From Robiginitomaculum sp. (GTDB lineage Bacteria > Pseudomonadota > Alphaproteobacteria > Caulobacterales > Maricaulaceae), in assembly GCA_002733485.1 (NCBI GenBank), contig NVVU01000038.1, positions 8,846 to 26,039 on the forward strand: DNA of 17,194 nucleotides, written 5' to 3'. The translations under genes were made by a program, and so were the position numbers. The notes beneath the pieces are model-generated. The model was given only the letters and a program-made list of their open reading frames with translations. It ran no database searches and was not told the origin of the DNA. How positions within the stretch are numbered: position 1 is the stretch's first letter; every line of letters begins with the position of its first letter. This document shows, in pieces, positions 15,186 through 17,194 of this stretch.

Positions 15186-16457
15186 TTATCGGTTTAATTC
15201 CTCCCCCCACCATTCAGCCATTTTCACCCGTTCTTCCCAATACTGGCTTCGGTTGTAAGCCCTACGCACGGCATTGCGGTCCTGTCGGGCACAATAGACT
15301 TCAATCGCGTCTGGATTCCATAGTCCGCTTTCATTGGCAAATGTAGAGAATGTTGCACGAAAGCCATGAGAGGTCATTTGCTTGGCGGTAAACCCCATGC
15401 GGCGCAAGGCTTGGTTCAGAGTATTTTCACTGATCGGGTTTTTGGGAATGCGCTGTGAGGGAAAAAGCAAGTCACTCCACCCGGTTTGCTTTTTTAGTTC
15501 GTGCAATAATTTCAGGACATGGCTGGAGAGTGGGACGCTATGCGGTTTGCGGCTTTTCATGCGAGGAGCCGGAACATTCCAAATATGCGCATCAAAATCA
15601 AATTCTGACCAACTTGCTTTTCTCAACTCGCCGGGACGCGTGGCAAAAAGCGCCAGTAATTCCAAGGCAATTCTGGTTGTTGTTTGGCCGCTATAAGCAC
15701 GTATGGCGCGCATAAGGCCCCCAAGTTCCTTTTTATCTGTAATGGCCGCTCTATGGGTCACTGTGGGGCGTATTAGGGCACCCTTGAGGGCAAATGTCGG
15801 GTCATTGTCGCAAACCCCCGTTGCAATGCCGTATCTGAAAACTCCACCAATGACGGACCGCATTCGCTTGGCCGTTTCATAGTGCCCTTGCTTTTCGCGT
15901 TTCTTGAGCGTTTTAAGCACGATAGGGGCCGTCACATCGGCTATTGGCATATCTCCAAAGTCTGCATTAGCCATGGCCAGCATCCAGCGCACTTTCTTTA
16001 GCGTAATTTCTGCGAGGCCCTCTTTTACTTTTTTGGCGACATGGGCCGCTGCAACATTGGCAAACGTATTGCCGCCCTTTTCAATACTCGTGCGCTTTTC
16101 ATCTTGTTTTAGTTGGGCCGGGTCAATACCCTTGGCATGATTGGCCCTCGCCTCATCACGCATTATGCGCGCCTCTTGCAGCCCCACTTCCGGGTATTGC
16201 CCAAAGGACAAAAGCTTTTCCCTGCCGGATGATCTGTATTTGAAGCGCCAAAGCCGCGAGCCACTTGGATTAACCAGCACGTACAACCCAGAGAAGTCAG
16301 CAACCTTATAGGGCTTGCCTTTGGGCTTTAGAGCGCGAAGTTTGGCATCTGTCAGGGCTATGGCTGGCTCCCGGTGTTGTCGAGAGCGAACCGTACCCCC
16401 AATTATACCCCCAAATTCGTCGGATATACCCCCACGACATTGGACGGCTTCGGACAA
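15186..16457 (-). CDS. P4-type tyrosine integrase of the tRNA-Leu element
   Basis: This enzyme would integrate and excise the element at the tRNA-Leu 3' end. It has the DUF4102-type arm-binding N-terminal domain (ALTDAKLRALKPKGKPYKVA, LWRFKYRSSGREKLLSFGQY, ARIMRDEARANHAKGIDP), a core-binding domain (about 130-225) and the catalytic domain. Catalytic residues seen are R274 (FATRPGEL), K301 region (RMKSRKPHSVPL), H364 and R367 (TSHGFRATF) and Y401 (RRAYNRSQYW). The usual third His, ten residues before the Tyr, is replaced by R391. The start is uncertain. The TTG at 16457 has AGGA five bases upstream, but translates through the arm repeats (GGIIGGT). Family members I recall begin MALTDAKL, and here that position is ATA (16361) with GGGAG six bases upstream. 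The gene abuts the tRNA, as expected. Confidence 0.9.
   Translation of the reverse strand: MSEAVQCRGGISDEFGGIIGGTVRSRQHREPAIALTDAKLRALKPKGKPYKVADFSGLYVLVNPSGSRLWRFKYRSSGREKLLSFGQYPEVGLQEARIMRDEARANHAKGIDPAQLKQDEKRTSIEKGGNTFANVAAAHVAKKVKEGLAEITLKKVRWMLAMANADFGDMPIADVTAPIVLKTLKKREKQGHYETAKRMRSVIGGVFRYGIATGVCDNDPTFALKGALIRPTVTHRAAITDKKELGGLMRAIRAYSGQTTTRIALELLALFATRPGELRKASWSEFDFDAHIWNVPAPRMKSRKPHSVPLSSHVLKLLHELKKQTGWSDLLFPSQRIPKNPISENTLNQALRRMGFTAKQMTSHGFRATFSTFANESGLWNPDAIEVYCARQDRNAVRRAYNRSQYWEERVKMAEWWGEELNR
16394..16434 (+). repeat. TACCCCCA repeats, right copy (putative integrase arm sites)
   Basis: Three TACCCCCA units lie at 16394-16401, 16406-16413 and 16427-16434. The first two with their spacer form a 23-bp block identical to 5072-5094. 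They sit at the start of the integrase gene, about 90-130 bases from the tRNA 3' end, the expected place for arm-type integrase sites. On the minus strand the block contains TATAAT (16407-16402), so integrase binding could affect its own transcription; no good -35 box accompanies it. Confidence 0.7.
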
Positions 16458-16525
16458 CCATATCCTGATATCCGTTATATTACAACGATTATCTGGACAT
16501 TATCGGATTTAGAAAAATGAAGGTT

Positions 16526-16612
<87 letters not shown>

Positions 16613-16625
16613 AGGTGGATGCGCC

Positions 16626-16654
16626 GAAATAGTCCATAGCACAGAGCCGGTCAA
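16626..16654 (-). promoter_or_regulatory. Candidate sigma-70 promoter of tRNA-Leu
   Basis: On the minus strand TTGACC (16654-16649) and TATTTC (16631-16626) are exactly 17 bases apart. The -10 box ends 13 bases before the mature tRNA 5' end, giving a short 5' leader of a few bases. Position and spacing fit a tRNA promoter well. Confidence 0.6.
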
Positions 16655-16791
16655 TCGCCCGGGGCAGGCTTTCTCACATGAAAGGCACCCAAAGGGCGGT
16701 TCTGCCGCAGAGAATGCAGCAAAATGCACATGGACAGGGCCAGCCGATAGCGCTAGGTCTCGGGACATATTTACAGCGCATGAGGCACATG

Positions 16792-17194
16792 ATGAAAGAC
16801 AAGTTGGTCGTTGTTTTTGGCGGATCCGGTTTTGTTGGCACCCATATCGTACGCGCGCTTTGCAAGGATGGCTGGCGCGTGCGCGTGGCCTGTCGGCGCC
16901 CCAACCGGGCGCTGCATTTGCAGGTTTGCGGACAGGTCGGCCAGGTGCAATTGGTGCAGGCCAATATCCGCATGCCGGCCTCTATCGACCGGGCGCTGGA
17001 ACACGCCGATGCGGTGATCAATCTGGTGGGCGTTCTTTATGAGGCTGGCCGGCAGAAATTTTCCAGCCTGCATACCCGTGGGGCCGCCCTGGTGGCCCAG
17101 CGCGCTGCGGCCCACGACATTGAAAATTTTGTACATATGTCGGCGCTGGGCGCTGATGAAAATTCTCCCTCCCACTATGCCACCAGCAAAGCCA
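16792..17194 (+). CDS. NAD(P)-dependent epimerase, complex I NDUFA9-like, N-terminal part
   Basis: This is an extended short-chain dehydrogenase/reductase fold protein, cut off by the right edge after 134 residues. It opens KLVVVFGGSGFVGTHIVRAL, the Rossmann GxxGxxG dinucleotide-binding motif (G10-G16), followed by WRVRVACRRP, an AVINLVGVLYE strand and VHMSALGADE. It reaches SHYATSKA, which holds the YxxxK residues of the family. Alphaproteobacterial relatives are annotated as complex I NDUFA9-like subunits; the assignment to respiration is by homology only. Three in-frame starts lie close together (16780, 16789, 16792). The ATG at 16792 has GAGG six bases upstream and is preferred slightly. 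The gene is divergent from tRNA-Leu and belongs to the core chromosome. Confidence 0.88.
   Translation, partial: MKDKLVVVFGGSGFVGTHIVRALCKDGWRVRVACRRPNRALHLQVCGQVGQVQLVQANIRMPASIDRALEHADAVINLVGVLYEAGRQKFSSLHTRGAALVAQRAAAHDIENFVHMSALGADENSPSHYATSKA

Larger units (their letters stand above)
4996..16525. mobile_element. Putative integrative element in tRNA-Leu carrying a type I restriction system
   Basis: The right end abuts the 3' end of tRNA-Leu(CAG), with a P4-type integrase gene directly next to it, as in many tRNA-targeted islands. The left end is inferred from two signals in the same orientation: TGGTGCC-AGGAGA at 4996 (the tRNA end has TGGTGCCCAGGAGA, one base longer) and, 63 bases further in, a 23-bp block identical to the one at 16394-16416. 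Everything between is minus-strand: integrase, unknown gene, alpA, HTH/zinc-ribbon gene, second recombinase and the hsd operon with two accessory genes. No plasmid-transfer, capsid or replication genes are seen, so it is not self-transmissible as far as visible. The left boundary is the weaker one, because the core copy is short and imperfect. Confidence 0.6.

Noticed and set aside
15178..15197. GACATTATCGG shared between the end of the integrase gene and 16496-16506
   Set aside because: An 11-base match is expected by chance many times among all pairs in a 17-kb window, and one copy is partly coding.
16402..16407. TATAAT in the arm repeat as the integrase promoter
   Set aside because: The hexamer is perfect, but the sequence 17 bases upstream (GGTATA) is a poor -35 and there is no TGn extension; kept only as a remark.

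Overview
This window looks like part of an alphaproteobacterial chromosome carrying a tRNA-borne integrative element. The left end has the order rnd-like exonuclease, lptC, lptA, lptB, rpoN (all on the minus strand), which I know as a typical alphaproteobacterial arrangement. The right end has a tRNA-Leu(CAG) gene and the start of a plus-strand NAD-dependent epimerase of the type annotated in Alphaproteobacteria as a complex I NDUFA9-like subunit. The genus cannot be fixed from the sequence.

Layout: 1-3034 is core chromosome, covering lipopolysaccharide transport (Lpt) bridge and ATPase genes, the start of sigma-54 and a short RNase D-type exonuclease. From about 3290 the base composition turns visibly A+T-rich. 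A two-gene unit follows (4661-3440, minus strand): a DUF5343 protein whose 3' end overlaps a HEPN-domain protein with an intact RNIVMH ribonuclease motif. A gene-free stretch (4662-5180) contains what I read as the distal end of an integrated element: a degenerate copy of the tRNA 3' end at 4996-5008 and a pair of TACCCCCA repeats at 5072-5094. The same 23-bp block recurs at 16394-16416 beside the integrase and the tRNA.

Between these sites (about 4996-16525) all recognised genes are on the minus strand. In transcription order they are: a P4-type tyrosine integrase, an unrecognised protein, an AlpA-like regulator, a helix-turn-helix/zinc-ribbon protein, a second tyrosine recombinase, and a complete type I restriction-modification operon (hsdM, hsdS, a DUF6615 gene, hsdR, a 104-residue gene). 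The five restriction genes are joined by stop/start overlaps or one-base gaps (TAGTG, ATGA, TAATG, TGA-G-ATG), so the DUF6615 gene and the 104-residue gene are built into the operon.

How it may work: HsdM and HsdS methylate and recognise DNA, and HsdR translocates and cuts unmodified DNA. The DUF6615 protein has a D...QAK pattern resembling PD-(D/E)XK nucleases and may add a second nuclease or accessory activity; this is inference. The integrase and the AlpA-like protein are the probable integration/excision pair. The integrase itself looks odd: a family-typical N-terminus preceded by ATA instead of ATG, and Arg where the conserved third catalytic His should be. The element may therefore be immobilised, or may depend on the second recombinase. 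The best candidates for new biology are the DUF6615-containing restriction operon and the HEPN/DUF5343 pair.
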